From positions 1 through 5,155 of the forward strand of contig NZ_CALJRY010000103.1 in assembly GCF_937976295.1 (NCBI RefSeq): a stretch of 5,155 nucleotides of DNA, written 5' to 3'. The notes under the pieces are model-generated. The model made no database searches. It saw only the letters and a program-made list of their open reading frames with translations, and was not told where the DNA came from. Of this stretch, positions 4,424 to 5,155 are shown piece by piece. Numbering within the stretch: position 1 is the stretch's first letter; each line of letters opens with the position of its first letter. The position numbers and the translations under genes are program-made. The stretch is from an uncultured Rothia sp. (GTDB lineage: Bacteria > Actinomycetota > Actinomycetes > Actinomycetales > Micrococcaceae).

Positions 4424-5155
4424 ATGTCTACACCCGCAGCATCAACCGGCGCCTCCGGGCGCGCACGTTACCGCACCCACCACCGCCCCGTCCTCTACTC
4501 CGCCGAGAAATTTGAACGCCACGAAGGCGGCATGGACCCCGCCGCACGCGAAGAGGCGGCACACGCCTCCGCACGCATCCTGCTGATGCGCGGACGCGGC
4601 ACCGACGAGCAGATGACCGAGCGGCTCGTTAGCTTCACCGACGACTACGGCATTGAGATGCTCGCCGAGCTCTGGTCGCACGCGAGCGCCCACTCCCTGC
4701 CGGGTGCGCTGTGGCGCATGTATTGGCTGCGGGATGTGGTGCATCGTTCACCGCGCGGGGTGAGCCGTGCTTTTGAGCTGGGCATGGCGGAGGATTACCG
4801 TTCGCACGTGGTGGCGGGTGTTCCCGACCCGCCGGGTGCCGACGAGGTGGTCCGCACGATTGATGAGATTCTGGCGGGCCTGTACACCGGCGACGTGGAT
4901 ATTGCGATGGAACGTTGCGCGGCGTTTGCGCACGTGGTGGCGTTGGGTATTCGCACCGACTATGCGCGCTCTGCAGGGCAGGATGGTGCGGTTCCAGGTA
5001 GCCACGAGGTAAAGCGTGAGGCGGTGGAGCGTCGTGCTCGCCTGCCGCGTCAGGCTCAGCAGATGGAGCAGATCGCGCACGACTTGGAGGCGGTCGCCGC
5101 CCAGCTACGCGCCGTTGAGGCTAGTCAGCAGGCTAACGGGGGCTTCGGAGGCTGA
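4424..5155 (+). CDS. Conserved-looking soluble helical protein of unknown function, 243 residues
   Basis: I do not recognise a family. The frame extends up to a GTG at 4361 and another ATG at 4400, but both lie in or next to the candidate promoter and have no ribosome binding site. I prefer the ATG at 4424, preceded by GGAAA and giving an N-terminus of Met-Ser-Thr-Pro-Ala typical of actinobacteria. TGA is at 5153-5155. There is no signal peptide or membrane segment. The first 35 residues are polar and basic. Residues about 37-180 are mostly helical with many Trp, Arg and Glu positions, including a helix around Glu82-Leu-Trp and another at Leu97-Trp-Arg-Met-Tyr-Trp-Leu-Arg-Asp. After a Gly/Ser-rich linker (about 183-194), residues 196-236 are Glu/Arg/Gln-rich, probably coiled coil, ending in a Gly-rich tip. 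It diverges from tRNA-Lys and shares no strand with the membrane-protein locus, so a functional link is not indicated. Confidence 0.85.
   Translation: MSTPAASTGASGRARYRTHHRPVLYSAEKFERHEGGMDPAAREEAAHASARILLMRGRGTDEQMTERLVSFTDDYGIEMLAELWSHASAHSLPGALWRMYWLRDVVHRSPRGVSRAFELGMAEDYRSHVVAGVPDPPGADEVVRTIDEILAGLYTGDVDIAMERCAAFAHVVALGIRTDYARSAGQDGAVPGSHEVKREAVERRARLPRQAQQMEQIAHDLEAVAAQLRAVEASQQANGGFGG

Noticed and set aside
4442..5080. Minus-strand open frames at 4442-4744 and 4748-5080
   Set aside because: Both are antisense to the long plus-strand gene and lack ribosome binding sites. Long antisense frames are common in GC-rich DNA.

Overview
The window looks like chromosome from a moderately high-GC actinobacterium. 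The evidence is GC-rich codon use, GTG starts, purine-rich ribosome binding sites 6-7 nt from the starts, and a tRNA-Lys gene with no encoded CCA. A relative of Rothia or another Micrococcaceae is a plausible guess, but no marker here fixes the genus.

Layout: positions 1-4336 are read from the minus strand, and 4424-5155 from the plus strand. In minus-strand transcription order the genes are: tRNA-Lys(UUU) at 4336-4264, followed by a strong intrinsic terminator at 4218-4255; a single-domain L-asparaginase homologue at 4094-3585; and four consecutive unrecognised membrane proteins at 3583-2867, 2648-1845, 1735-1142 and 1023 to beyond the left edge. Each of the four has four predicted membrane helices, a hydrophilic N-terminal tail and a positively charged loop between helices 2 and 3. 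This suggests a common architecture with both termini in the cytoplasm. The last one is cut by the window and would be missed by a search that requires a stop codon. On the plus strand, divergent from the tRNA, is one soluble helical protein of unknown function, whose stop codon is the last three bases of the window.

The asparaginase gene and the first membrane-protein gene form a tight pair. The stop codon and the next start are one base apart, and the ribosome binding site lies in the last asparaginase codons, so translational coupling is likely. The other membrane-protein genes are separated by 109-218 bp gaps. Each gap contains a short tandem duplication (11, 13 or 15 bp period) upstream of the next gene. 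Two proteins also carry 15-bp-period (five-residue) repeats.

No mobile element, CRISPR array, rRNA or integration site is visible. The locus most worth following up is the single-domain asparaginase coupled to an array of four-helix membrane proteins. Its function cannot be read from the sequence.
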